Assembly: GCA_003694975.1 (NCBI GenBank)
Contig: RFJH01000351.1
Coordinates: 1 to 9,288, forward strand
DNA length: 9,288 nt
DNA from: Anaerolineae bacterium
GTDB lineage: Bacteria > Chloroflexota > Anaerolineae > Anaerolineales > Villigracilaceae
Direction: 5' to 3'
Under the pieces are notes generated by a model. The model saw only the letters and a list, made by a program, of their open reading frames with translations, did no database searches and had not been told where the DNA came from. The position numbers and the translations under genes are program-made. This document shows, piece by piece, positions 1 through 4,948 of the stretch (within the stretch, counting starts at the first letter, position 1; every line of letters starts with the position of its first letter).

Positions 1-397
1 CCCCCATCCCCTCCCCCTTAGGGGGAGGGGAGCCAGGGGTGGGGGAAGGGGTGCTGTATTCATCAGCCAGGCGCCGGGCCAGGCGCGCCGCGGCGCGGTT
101 GATTTCAATCACTTTGTCTTGCAGGCCGTATTCGCGCAGGGTGATGCGGTTCGAGCGGAAGGTGTCGGTTTCGATCACGTCCACCCCGGCTTCGAGAAAG
201 GCGCGATGGACTTTTTCGACGGCCTGCGGATAGGTCAGCACCAGGTAATCGTTGCAGCCGACGTACTGCTCACCGCCAAAGTGCTCGGCGGTGAGATGCA
301 TCTTCTGAAGATTGGTGCCCATGGCGCCGTCAAAAATCAGCACGCGCTCTTCGAGGGCATCGAGATAGCGGCGGTTAGTATATTTGCGTTCTTTCAT
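1..397 (-). CDS. metH: Cobalamin-dependent methionine synthase, N-terminal part (homocysteine-binding domain), cut by window edge
   Basis: This is the N-terminal 132 residues of a B12-dependent methionine synthase, which moves a methyl group from methyltetrahydrofolate to homocysteine in the cytoplasm. The reading frame continues past base 1. Visible landmarks of the homocysteine S-methyltransferase barrel are LIFDGAMGTNLQ (residues 20-31), GCNDYLVLTYP (48-58), AGVDVIETDTF (70-80) and the helix INRAAARLARRLADEY (99-114). The zinc-binding cysteines lie further on, outside the window. I chose the ATG at 397 because an AAGGAT-like ribosome site sits about 10 nt upstream. An in-frame ATG at 409 is possible but would touch its own Shine-Dalgarno. 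From about residue 115 the protein turns into a Ser/Pro/Gly stretch (TPSPTPGSPPPKGEG) encoded by a GC palindrome, where family members normally go on to a barrel strand. The SAM-I riboswitch upstream independently supports the methionine-pathway assignment. BhmT-type short methyltransferases share this domain, so full metH length is inferred. Confidence 0.88.
   Translation of the reverse strand, partial: MKERKYTNRRYLDALEERVLIFDGAMGTNLQKMHLTAEHFGGEQYVGCNDYLVLTYPQAVEKVHRAFLEAGVDVIETDTFRSNRITLREYGLQDKVIEINRAAARLARRLADEYSTPSPTPGSPPPKGEGMG
8..30. repeat. GC-rich palindromic repeat inside metH
   Basis: Two perfectly complementary 10-base arms (8-17, CCCCTCCCCC; 21-30, GGGGGAGGGG) flank a 3-base loop. 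Further C/G-run sequence surrounds them (1-7 and 31-50). The element is read through by metH on the minus strand as SPPPKGEG-type residues. It resembles the short intergenic palindromes (REP-like) dispersed in many GC-rich genomes. Copy number cannot be judged from this window. Confidence 0.7.
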
Positions 398-422
398 GCG
401 TTTGTTCATCCTTCCCGATAGC

Positions 423-447
423 AAAAAGCCTCTCTGTGCAGAGAGGC
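423..447 (-). terminator. SAM-responsive intrinsic terminator in the metH leader
   Basis: Read on the minus strand, GCCTCTCTG, a two-base loop CA and CAGAGAGGC form a perfect 9-bp stem (447 down to 428), directly followed by five T (427-423). It lies between the SAM-I aptamer and the metH start, the usual place for the expression platform. Its first arm can instead pair with the same CAGAGAGGC sequence inside the aptamer, so terminator and antiterminator are mutually exclusive. The first three or four bases of each arm next to the loop probably stay open for steric reasons. Confidence 0.88.
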
Positions 448-470
448 CCAAATGCGTTTTGGCTTTTGGA

Positions 471-570
471 CTCATCTCCCAGACAGTCGTCTGCCGGAAT
501 TGGCACCTTCCGCGCGCTCGCGGGGTTGCCGAGGCTTCACAGGGCCGGTCCCTCCGCCTCTCTGGATGAG
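471..570 (-). ncRNA. SAM-I (S-box) riboswitch aptamer upstream of metH
   Basis: The minus-strand RNA carries the S-box consensus in order. It has a P1 arm CTCATC (570-565), then AGAGAGGCGGAGGGA, GGCCC..TGAAGCC, CGGCAACC, a GC-rich P3 hairpin, AAGGTGCCAATTCC, GGCAGA, and a closing P1 arm GATGAG (476-471). The P1 arms are perfectly complementary. The family binds S-adenosylmethionine and in this position turns off methionine-synthesis genes when SAM is plentiful. The downstream terminator at 423-447 makes it a transcriptional OFF switch for metH. The match is specific enough that I regard the family call as close to certain. Confidence 0.96.
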
Positions 571-589
571 CATTTGGATTGTGGTGGCG

Positions 590-618
590 AGTGTAACATA
601 GGGGAGGCAAATTGTCAA
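590..618 (-). promoter_or_regulatory. Sigma-70 type promoter of metH / SAM riboswitch
   Basis: On the minus strand a perfect -35 TTGACA (618-613) is followed after 17 bp by -10 TACACT (595-590). A TG one base upstream of the -10 (598-597) gives it extended -10 character. The predicted start of transcription, near 583, falls about 13 nt before the riboswitch P1 arm, as expected for an S-box leader. Confidence 0.75.
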
Positions 619-636
619 ATTCGGTGTGAATGTGTG

Positions 637-664
637 TGGATGGGGTGCGAAATTCATGTATAAT
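637..664 (+). promoter_or_regulatory. Probable promoter of the mazG-like / LOG / proS operon
   Basis: A perfect -10 TATAAT lies at 659-664 with TG directly before it (657-658). The -35 is weak; the best candidate is TGGATG at 637-642, 16 bp upstream. The predicted start, near 671, precedes the structured leader at 713-778. It is divergent from the metH promoter, with less than 80 bp holding both. Confidence 0.55.
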
Positions 665-712
665 AAAAGCATGTTATGGTTCCCTTCCCCATCCCCGCGC
701 ATGGACTGGCCT

Positions 713-767
713 GCCAGGTCTGGTTAGGTTCGTGTTTGCACGCCTGTCAACGGCTCCCAGACCTGGC
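713..767 (+). promoter_or_regulatory. Long-range stem in the leader (candidate antiterminator or riboswitch-like element)
   Basis: GCCAGGTCTGG (713-723) is perfectly complementary to CCAGACCTGGC (757-767), an 11-bp stem. The enclosed segment holds a further hairpin: AGG (726-728) with CCT (743-745), and CGTG (731-734) with CACG (739-742) around a TTTG loop. The downstream arm is exactly the loop region of the terminator-like hairpin at 749-778, so the two folds exclude each other. I could not match it to a known riboswitch class. It may equally be part of a short independent RNA ending at that terminator. Confidence 0.5.
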
Positions 768-781
768 GAGCCGTTTTTATT
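749..781 (+). terminator. Terminator-like hairpin in the 5' leader of the mazG-like operon
   Basis: AACGGCTC (749-756) pairs perfectly with GAGCCGTT (768-775), extendable by CCA/TGG across a bulged C. The stem ends in GTTTTTATTT. It sits between the promoter at 637-664 and the first gene. It could therefore be an attenuator of the operon or the end of a small RNA of roughly 110 nt. Confidence 0.6.
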
Positions 782-800
782 TGGGAAAGGGATGGGCAGG

Positions 801-824
801 GATGAGTGGATGAGTGGATGAGTG
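801..824 (+). repeat. Three tandem copies of GATGAGTG at the mazG-like start
   Basis: The 8-bp unit GATGAGTG is repeated perfectly at 801-808, 809-816 and 817-824, followed by a partial AGATG. The repeat supplies ATGs at 802, 810 and 818. Only 818 opens the long frame. The first two open the three-codon frame ATG-AGT-GGA-TGA. Confidence 0.85.
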
Positions 825-1138
825 AGATGGAACTGGCAGAACTGACGCAAGCGATGCACGATTTCGTGCGCTCGAAGGGATGGTACGCCGCGCAGAGCCC
901 CCGCCCGCAAACGCCGCGCAATCTGGCGATTTCGCTCAACCTGGAGGCGGCGGAGGTGCTTGAGCATTTCCAGTGGAACGAAAATTACGACCGCGAGGCC
1001 CTGGCCGGTGAACTGGCCGATGTAGCGCTTTACCTGCTACAACTGGCCTCCCTCACTGGCATTGACCTGGAACAGGCCATCCTGGAGAAACTGCGCATCA
1101 ACGCTTCCCGCACATGGAATGAACCGGAGGGAACATGA
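818..1138 (+). CDS. MazG-like nucleotide pyrophosphohydrolase (dCTPase/iMazG type)
   Basis: The 106-residue cytoplasmic protein belongs to the all-alpha NTP pyrophosphatase (MazG/DCTPP1-like) superfamily, whose members hydrolyse (d)NTPs to (d)NMP and pyrophosphate and clear unwanted nucleotides. The metal-binding signature is visible: E43-A-A-E46 in NLEAAEVLEHFQW and E65-L-A-D68 in GELADVALYL, the EXXE...EXXD pattern. The length matches the single-domain class rather than full two-domain MazG. The family's usual C-terminal NAxKYP reads NASRTW here, a slight departure. The start is uncertain. ATG 818 and ATG 827 and a GTG at 806 are all in frame inside the tandem repeat. ATG 818 was chosen because it follows the repeat-encoded mini-frames and gives a typical N-terminus. 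The stop overlaps the next start in ATGA, so the two genes are translationally coupled. Substrate preference cannot be read from sequence. Confidence 0.85.
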   Translation: MSEMELAELTQAMHDFVRSKGWYAAQSPRPQTPRNLAISLNLEAAEVLEHFQWNENYDREALAGELADVALYLLQLASLTGIDLEQAILEKLRINASRTWNEPEGT

Positions 1139-1662
1139 ACATCGCCGTTTTCGGTGGCTCAGCACCGAAGCCCGATTCCCCTGCCTATGAAGAAGCCCTT
1201 CGACTGGGACGACTGCTGGCCGAACGCGGCCACACCGTGCTGACCGGCGGCTACATCGGCACGATGGAGGCCGTCTCACGCGGCGCGGCGGAGGCCGGAG
1301 GGCACGTCATCGGCGTGACTTGCGCCGAGATCGAGCGCTGGCGGCCCGTATCGGCCAACGCCTGGGTCAAAGAGGAATGGCGCAAGGAGACTCTCCTGGA
1401 GCGCCTGCAAGCCATCATCTACGGCTGCGACGCGGCCCTCGCCCTCCCCGGCGGCCCCGGCACGCTGACCGAGATCGCCCTGACCTGGAACCTGATGATT
1501 ATCGGAGTCTTGCCCCCCAGGCCACTCATCCTGATCGGGGACGGATGGCGGGCCGTCTTCGATCAGGCGTTCACTTCCTTGAGCGACTACTTCCCCGCCG
1601 CGCAGCGCGACTATCTGGCCTTTGCGCCGGATGTGCGTTCTGCGGTGAAGATGCTGGAATGA
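1135..1662 (+). CDS. LOG-family (SLOG superfamily) nucleotide 5'-monophosphate phosphoribohydrolase homologue
   Basis: The 175-residue Rossmann-type protein has the LOG signature PGGPGTLTE (105-113), an N-terminal IAVFGGSA strand-loop, TGGYIGTMEAVSRGA (37-51) and EEWRKETLLER (80-90), which contains the Arg/Lys pair typical of the family's active-site region. Characterised LOG proteins cleave the N-glycosidic bond of nucleoside 5'-monophosphates (for example cytokinin ribotides) to free base and ribose 5-phosphate. Many bacterial relatives, often annotated as TIGR00725/TIGR00730 or wrongly as lysine decarboxylase, have unknown substrates. A GGAGGG ribosome site (1126-1131) lies just before the ATG, which overlaps the preceding stop by 4 nt. 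Pairing with a nucleotide pyrophosphohydrolase suggests sequential disposal of a modified or surplus nucleotide (NTP to NMP, then base release). That is inference. Confidence 0.85.
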   Translation: MNIAVFGGSAPKPDSPAYEEALRLGRLLAERGHTVLTGGYIGTMEAVSRGAAEAGGHVIGVTCAEIERWRPVSANAWVKEEWRKETLLERLQAIIYGCDAALALPGGPGTLTEIALTWNLMIIGVLPPRPLILIGDGWRAVFDQAFTSLSDYFPAAQRDYLAFAPDVRSAVKMLE

Positions 1663-1695
1663 AAGATATGCAATCCATCATTTTGTGAGGAAACA

Positions 1696-3132
1696 ATGGC
1701 CGAGAAACTCCCCTCCCGAAGCGAGAATTTCGCCGACTGGTACAACCAACTCGTCTTGAAGGCTGAACTGGCCGATTACGCCCCCGTGCGCGGCTGTATG
1801 GTGGTGCGACCCTACGGCTGGGCGCTCTGGGAAAACATTCAGGCCGCCCTCGACCGCCGCTTCAAAGAGACCGGTCACGTCAACGCGGCCTTCCCGCTCT
1901 TCATCCCCATGCACTTTCTGGAGAAGGAGAAAGAGCACGTGGAAGGCTTCTCGCCGGAACTGGCCGTGGTCACGCATGGCGGCGGCGAGAAACTGGAAGA
2001 ACCGCTCGTGGTGCGCCCCACCTCGGAGACCATCATCGGCTATATGTACGCCAAATGGATCAAGTCCTATCGCGACCTGCCCGTGCTGATCAATCAGTGG
2101 GGCAACGTGGTGCGCTGGGAATTACGCACCAAACTTTTCCTGCGCACGCTGGAATTCTACTGGCAGGAGGGTCACACCGCGCACGCGACCGAGGAGGAAG
2201 CCCGTGAGGAGACCTTGCGGATGCTGGGCGTTTACGCCGATTTCGCCATCAATGAGGCCGCCGTGCCCGTCATTCAAGGCGTCAAGAGCGAGAGCGAGAA
2301 ATTCGCCGGCGCGGTGCAATCCACCACCATCGAGGCCATGATGGGCGATAAACGCGCCTTGCAGGCCGGCACCTCCCACTTCCTGGGGCAGAACTTCGCC
2401 AAAGCGTTCGATATCCAGTACCTGGATCGCAACAACACGCTGCAATACGTCTGGACGACCTCCTGGGGACTCTCCACCCGCTTCATCGGCGCCATCATCA
2501 TGGTGCACGGCGATGACCAGGGGCTGGTCCTGCCGCCGCGCCTGGCGCCGATTCAAGTGGTGATCGTGCCCATTTATCGGAACGAAAGCCAGAAGTCCGA
2601 GGTGATGGAGGCGGTGCGGCGCGTGGGCGGGGAACTGACGGAGGCCGGGATTCGCGTCAAAGTGGACGACCGCGATGAGGTCACGCCCGGGTTCAAGTTC
2701 AACGACTGGGAGATGCGCGGCGTCCCCTTGCGAATCGAGATCGGGCCGAAGGACGTGGAGAAGGGGTCCGTCGCCCTGGCGCGGCGCGACATCCCCGGCC
2801 GCGAGGGGAAGTCGTTTGTCCCCCAGGCGGGTATCGCGCAGACCGTCGCCGAGATGCTGACGACCATCCAGGACGCGCTGCTGGCGCGCGCCACCGCCTT
2901 CCGCGACGCGAACATCCACGACCCGAAGGATTACGCCGAATTGCAGGAAGTGGTGAAGGACGGCTGGGCGTTCTCCTGGTGGTGCGGCGATGCGGAGTGT
3001 GAGGCGAAGGTCAAGGCGGATACGAAGGCCACCACGCGCTGCATCCCGCTGGAAGGCGTGGAGGGCGAAGGAAAGTGCATCGTCTGCGGGAAGAAGGCCA
3101 CGCAGAAGGTCTATTTCGCGCGGGCGTATTAA
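1696..3132 (+). CDS. proS: Prolyl-tRNA synthetase, short (archaeal/eukaryotic-like, type 3) form
   Basis: The 478-residue class II enzyme charges tRNA-Pro with proline in the cytoplasm. Visible elements are the motif 1 region around RPYGWALWENIQ (38-49), RPTSET (107-112), motif 2 with R150 leading into YWQEGHTAHA (155-164), GTSHFLGQNFAKAFDIQ (225-241), motif 3 around SWGLSTRFIGAIIMVHGDDQG (256-276) and the anticodon-binding domain from about 285. That domain includes KFNDWEMRGVPLRIEIGPKD (334-353). A C-terminal zinc module has cysteines at 430, 435, 461 and 464 and ends in an aromatic residue (FARAY), as usual for this form. The insertion editing domain of the long bacterial type is absent. 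Length and architecture fit the short ProS found in archaea, eukaryotes and scattered bacteria. A GAGGA ribosome site lies at 1687-1691. The gene starts 33 nt after the LOG gene and is followed directly by a strong terminator. Confidence 0.97.
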   Translation: MAEKLPSRSENFADWYNQLVLKAELADYAPVRGCMVVRPYGWALWENIQAALDRRFKETGHVNAAFPLFIPMHFLEKEKEHVEGFSPELAVVTHGGGEKLEEPLVVRPTSETIIGYMYAKWIKSYRDLPVLINQWGNVVRWELRTKLFLRTLEFYWQEGHTAHATEEEAREETLRMLGVYADFAINEAAVPVIQGVKSESEKFAGAVQSTTIEAMMGDKRALQAGTSHFLGQNFAKAFDIQYLDRNNTLQYVWTTSWGLSTRFIGAIIMVHGDDQGLVLPPRLAPIQVVIVPIYRNESQKSEVMEAVRRVGGELTEAGIRVKVDDRDEVTPGFKFNDWEMRGVPLRIEIGPKDVEKGSVALARRDIPGREGKSFVPQAGIAQTVAEMLTTIQDALLARATAFRDANIHDPKDYAELQEVVKDGWAFSWWCGDAECEAKVKADTKATTRCIPLEGVEGEGKCIVCGKKATQKVYFARAY

Positions 3133-3149
3133 CGGCAAGTGCCTGTGGA

Positions 3150-3203
3150 AAGGAGGTTCAACTTCTGGAGAGTTGAACCTCCTTCTTTATTTGGGCTTTT
3201 TTT
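3150..3203 (+). terminator. Rho-independent terminator after proS
   Basis: A perfect 14-bp stem, AAGGAGGTTCAACT (3150-3163) with AGTTGAACCTCCTT (3171-3184), encloses a 7-nt loop. It is followed by CTTTATTT and then a run of seven T (3197-3203). It starts 17 nt after the proS stop and separates this operon from the next. The left arm contains AAGGAGG, identical to a full Shine-Dalgarno, buried in the stem. Confidence 0.93.
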
Positions 3204-3327
3204 GTGTGCTACGAGGTCGAAACGGGGGACTGAGATTTGGGTAGTGTTCGGTGTGTTGTCTACAGGCCGGTGGTAAAAAAGCCCTATGCAAAGGCAAGGC
3301 CCGCTTCGCGAAAATCTTAAAGAATTA

Positions 3328-3336
3328 TGCTATACT
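3328..3336 (+). promoter_or_regulatory. Extended -10 promoter of the second operon, probably giving a leaderless mRNA
   Basis: TG (3328-3329), one base, then TATACT (3331-3336) is a near-consensus extended -10 element. No good -35 is visible 16-18 bp upstream, which extended -10 promoters tolerate. Seven bases beyond the -10 is position 3343, the A of the first gene's ATG. No Shine-Dalgarno precedes that ATG. The transcript would therefore begin at or within a base or two of the start codon. Confidence 0.65.
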
Positions 3337-3342
3337 GATAAC

Positions 3343-3585
3343 ATGCAGGCATTGCGCGCCGATTGGTCGTACTGGGCAGATCTGTTGCGCCAATGGGGGT
3401 TACAAGACCTGGCGGTCCGGCTGTTAGAGGCTGCCGGTCCGCTGACCGTGCTGGGCGCGCAGGCGTTGTATTTCCTCCAGCCCTTCGTGCAAAACGATGC
3501 GTTGCATGCCCTGGCGCAGACTCTGGAAGATGACCAGGAGATGCGTGCTTTTGTTGCCTTTCTCCAGCGGGAGCGTGCACCGTGA
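3343..3585 (+). CDS. Small soluble protein of unknown function, first gene of the membrane cluster
   Basis: The 80-residue protein begins MQALRADWSYWADLLRQWG. I do not recognise it. It looks mostly helical: residues 8-31 (WSYWADLLRQWGLQDLAVRLLEAA) form one amphipathic helix. A short apolar stretch, LTVLGAQALYFLQPFV (34-49), precedes an acidic helix and ends QRERAP. No signal peptide or convincing membrane span is present. Its size and helical build would fit an accessory or adaptor subunit of the cluster, which is a guess. The longer frame from ATG 3286 was not used because it would run through the promoter and lacks a ribosome site. The stop overlaps the next GTG start in GTGA, so it is coupled to the following gene. 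Confidence 0.7.
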   Translation: MQALRADWSYWADLLRQWGLQDLAVRLLEAAGPLTVLGAQALYFLQPFVQNDALHALAQTLEDDQEMRAFVAFLQRERAP

Positions 3586-4331
3586 ATGTTGTGACCATCA
3601 TTGGTTTCCTTGTGGTCCTGTTGAGTGCGGGAGCATTGTTGGTGTTCTCGCTCAGCGGGCGCCGTGCCCAACCGCCTGTTTTTCGGGAGATCCCTGCCAT
3701 GAGCCGCCTGAAGGAAGCGGTGGGGCAAAGCGTGGAAGACGGCACGCGCTTGCATATCACGCTGGGGAGCGGTAGCCTTACCACCTTGCGTGGCGCGCCC
3801 GGACTTGTGGGGTTGGGCGTGGTGCGTAGGCTGGGCGCGCTCACTGCTCTTGGAGACCGCCCCCCCGTGGTCTCCGGTGGCGACGCGGCGCTTGTTCTCC
3901 TCGCCCAACAAACCCTTCATGATGCCTGTCGGGCTGCGGCTGCTGGAGAAGTCTACCGCCCTGAGGCCGGACGTCTGACCGGCCTGACACCCTTTTCCTA
4001 TGCTGCAGGTGCGCTGCCCGTGACGCGTGACGAAGATGCCTCGGTCAATGTGGTAATGGGCAACTTCGGGGTGGAAGTGGCTTTGCTGACCGATGCTGCC
4101 GAACGTCAGGGCGCGTTTTCTCTGGCTGCGAGTGACAATTTGACTGCTCAGGCTGTTCTGTACGCTACGGCGCGCGAGGCGCTCGTTGGCGAGGAATTGT
4201 TCGCCACGGGGGCGTACATCGGCGCCGGTGCTGCACATACGGCCAGCGTGCAGATTCAAGATATCTTGCGATCGCTGCTCATTTTCGGTATTCTGAGCGG
4301 CGTCCTTCTAACACTGATGGGGTTGCTGTGA
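3582..4331 (+). CDS. Bitopic membrane protein of unknown function, possibly DUF6754-like
   Basis: The 249-residue protein has an N-terminal membrane segment (about 3-24, VVTIIGFLVVLLSAGALLVFSL) followed by positive GRRAQ. A roughly 200-residue middle domain follows, and a second hydrophobic segment closes the C-terminus (231-249). The middle domain opens with DGTRLHITLGSGSL (53-66) and carries small-residue-rich stretches such as VNVVMGNFGVEVALL (155-169) and GEELFATGAYIGAG (203-216). This pattern reminds me of the uncharacterised DUF6754 family, but that is memory, not a profile match. Positive residues just inside the first helix suggest the middle domain is cytoplasmic. The GTG start is chosen because GGGAG (3569-3573) lies 8 nt upstream and the GTGA overlap couples it to the gene before. 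The protein also ends in a GTGA overlap with the next gene. Confidence 0.75.
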   Translation: MNVVTIIGFLVVLLSAGALLVFSLSGRRAQPPVFREIPAMSRLKEAVGQSVEDGTRLHITLGSGSLTTLRGAPGLVGLGVVRRLGALTALGDRPPVVSGGDAALVLLAQQTLHDACRAAAAGEVYRPEAGRLTGLTPFSYAAGALPVTRDEDASVNVVMGNFGVEVALLTDAAERQGAFSLAASDNLTAQAVLYATAREALVGEELFATGAYIGAGAAHTASVQIQDILRSLLIFGILSGVLLTLMGLL

Positions 4332-4948
4332 ACGTTTTGTCGGTTGCGGTAGCCATCACTGTTGGTGTTGTCGTCCTCGTGGGGTATTTCTTTCCTGTGC
4401 CCGTTTTATCGGGGTTGCGGGTAACCCTGGTTCAATGGGCGATGCTCCTCGCGGCTGTTGCTGTCTTTTTGGGGGTGTTCAACCTCCTGAGTGTTCATAT
4501 GGAGAAAATCCGTCGTCGCCAGAAGGGGGCCATCTATGGTGGGGTGCTCGTCGTTTCCCTTCTGGTAACTTTCCTGGCCGGCCTCGTCTTGGGACCGGAG
4601 CACGCGCTAATGCGTGTCCTGTTCGACGGCGTGATCTTTCCGGTAGAAGCCAGCCTGATGGCCGTGCTTGCCGTTACGTTGCTTTATGCCGGTGCGCGCC
4701 TGTTGCGTCATCGCAGCGACTGGATGGCTGTAGCCTTTCTGGGGACGGCGTTGTTCCTGCTGGTAACCGCTGCCCCGCTTCCGGGCATGGGCGAAATACC
4801 CATCCTGGGGGATCTAGTACGTCCTTTTGTCACTCAGGTGTTGGCGACCGCGGGTGCTCGTGGTATCCTTTTGGGTGTCGCTTTGGGCACATTGACGACG
4901 GGGCTGCGCGTCCTCATCGGGTCTGATCGCCCTTATGGTGAGAAGTGA
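4328..4948 (+). CDS. Polytopic membrane protein of unknown function
   Basis: The 206-residue, very hydrophobic protein has about six predicted membrane segments, near residues 3-23, 33-56, 68-89, 103-126, 131-150 and 163-195. A basic loop, MEKIRRRQKG (58-67), lies between the second and third, and another, RLLRHRSD (124-131), between the fourth and fifth. By the positive-inside rule both loops face the cytoplasm. No transporter or enzyme motif was recognised. Start GTG 4328 overlaps the previous stop (GTGA), and the stop at 4946-4948 overlaps the next ATG. Such tight coupling suggests its product is needed in fixed ratio with its neighbours, for example as a membrane subunit of one complex. 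Confidence 0.75.
   Translation: MNVLSVAVAITVGVVVLVGYFFPVPVLSGLRVTLVQWAMLLAAVAVFLGVFNLLSVHMEKIRRRQKGAIYGGVLVVSLLVTFLAGLVLGPEHALMRVLFDGVIFPVEASLMAVLAVTLLYAGARLLRHRSDWMAVAFLGTALFLLVTAAPLPGMGEIPILGDLVRPFVTQVLATAGARGILLGVALGTLTTGLRVLIGSDRPYGEK

Noticed and set aside
119..421. 100-residue plus-strand frame at the left end
   Set aside because: The minus strand here clearly encodes metH and its start. The plus frame is its shadow.
671..781. 4.5S/SRP RNA or 6S RNA in the leader region
   Set aside because: The conserved SRP loop elements (GGAAGG / GCAGCC type) are missing, and the segment is too short and not shaped like 6S RNA. It was kept as an unassigned structured leader.
2122..3138. 338-residue open frame on the minus strand
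   Set aside because: It lies wholly opposite proS, a certain gene. Its translation is rich in Arg, Gly, His and Leu with no recognisable motif, as expected for the antisense of a GC-rich gene.
3193..3284. 10-bp inverted repeat GGGCTTTTTT / AAAAAAGCCC, 72 bp apart
   Set aside because: Half of each arm is homopolymer, and the left copy is part of the terminator tail. The right arm could be a poor minus-strand terminator, but there is no upstream hairpin and no minus-strand gene ending here.
3286..3342. Upstream in-frame ATG extending the small protein by 19 residues
   Set aside because: The extension runs through an excellent extended -10 promoter and has no Shine-Dalgarno. ATG 3343 is better.
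3330..4259. 309-residue open frame on the minus strand
   Set aside because: It covers the promoter and the first two genes of the cluster in antisense, has no family motif and no ribosome site, and its composition is shadow-like.
4945..4947. GTG as the start of the zinc-ribbon protein
   Set aside because: It is possible and would match the GTGA habit of the neighbours, but the adjacent ATG 4948 has a suitably spaced GGTGAG and is the stronger codon. The difference is one residue.
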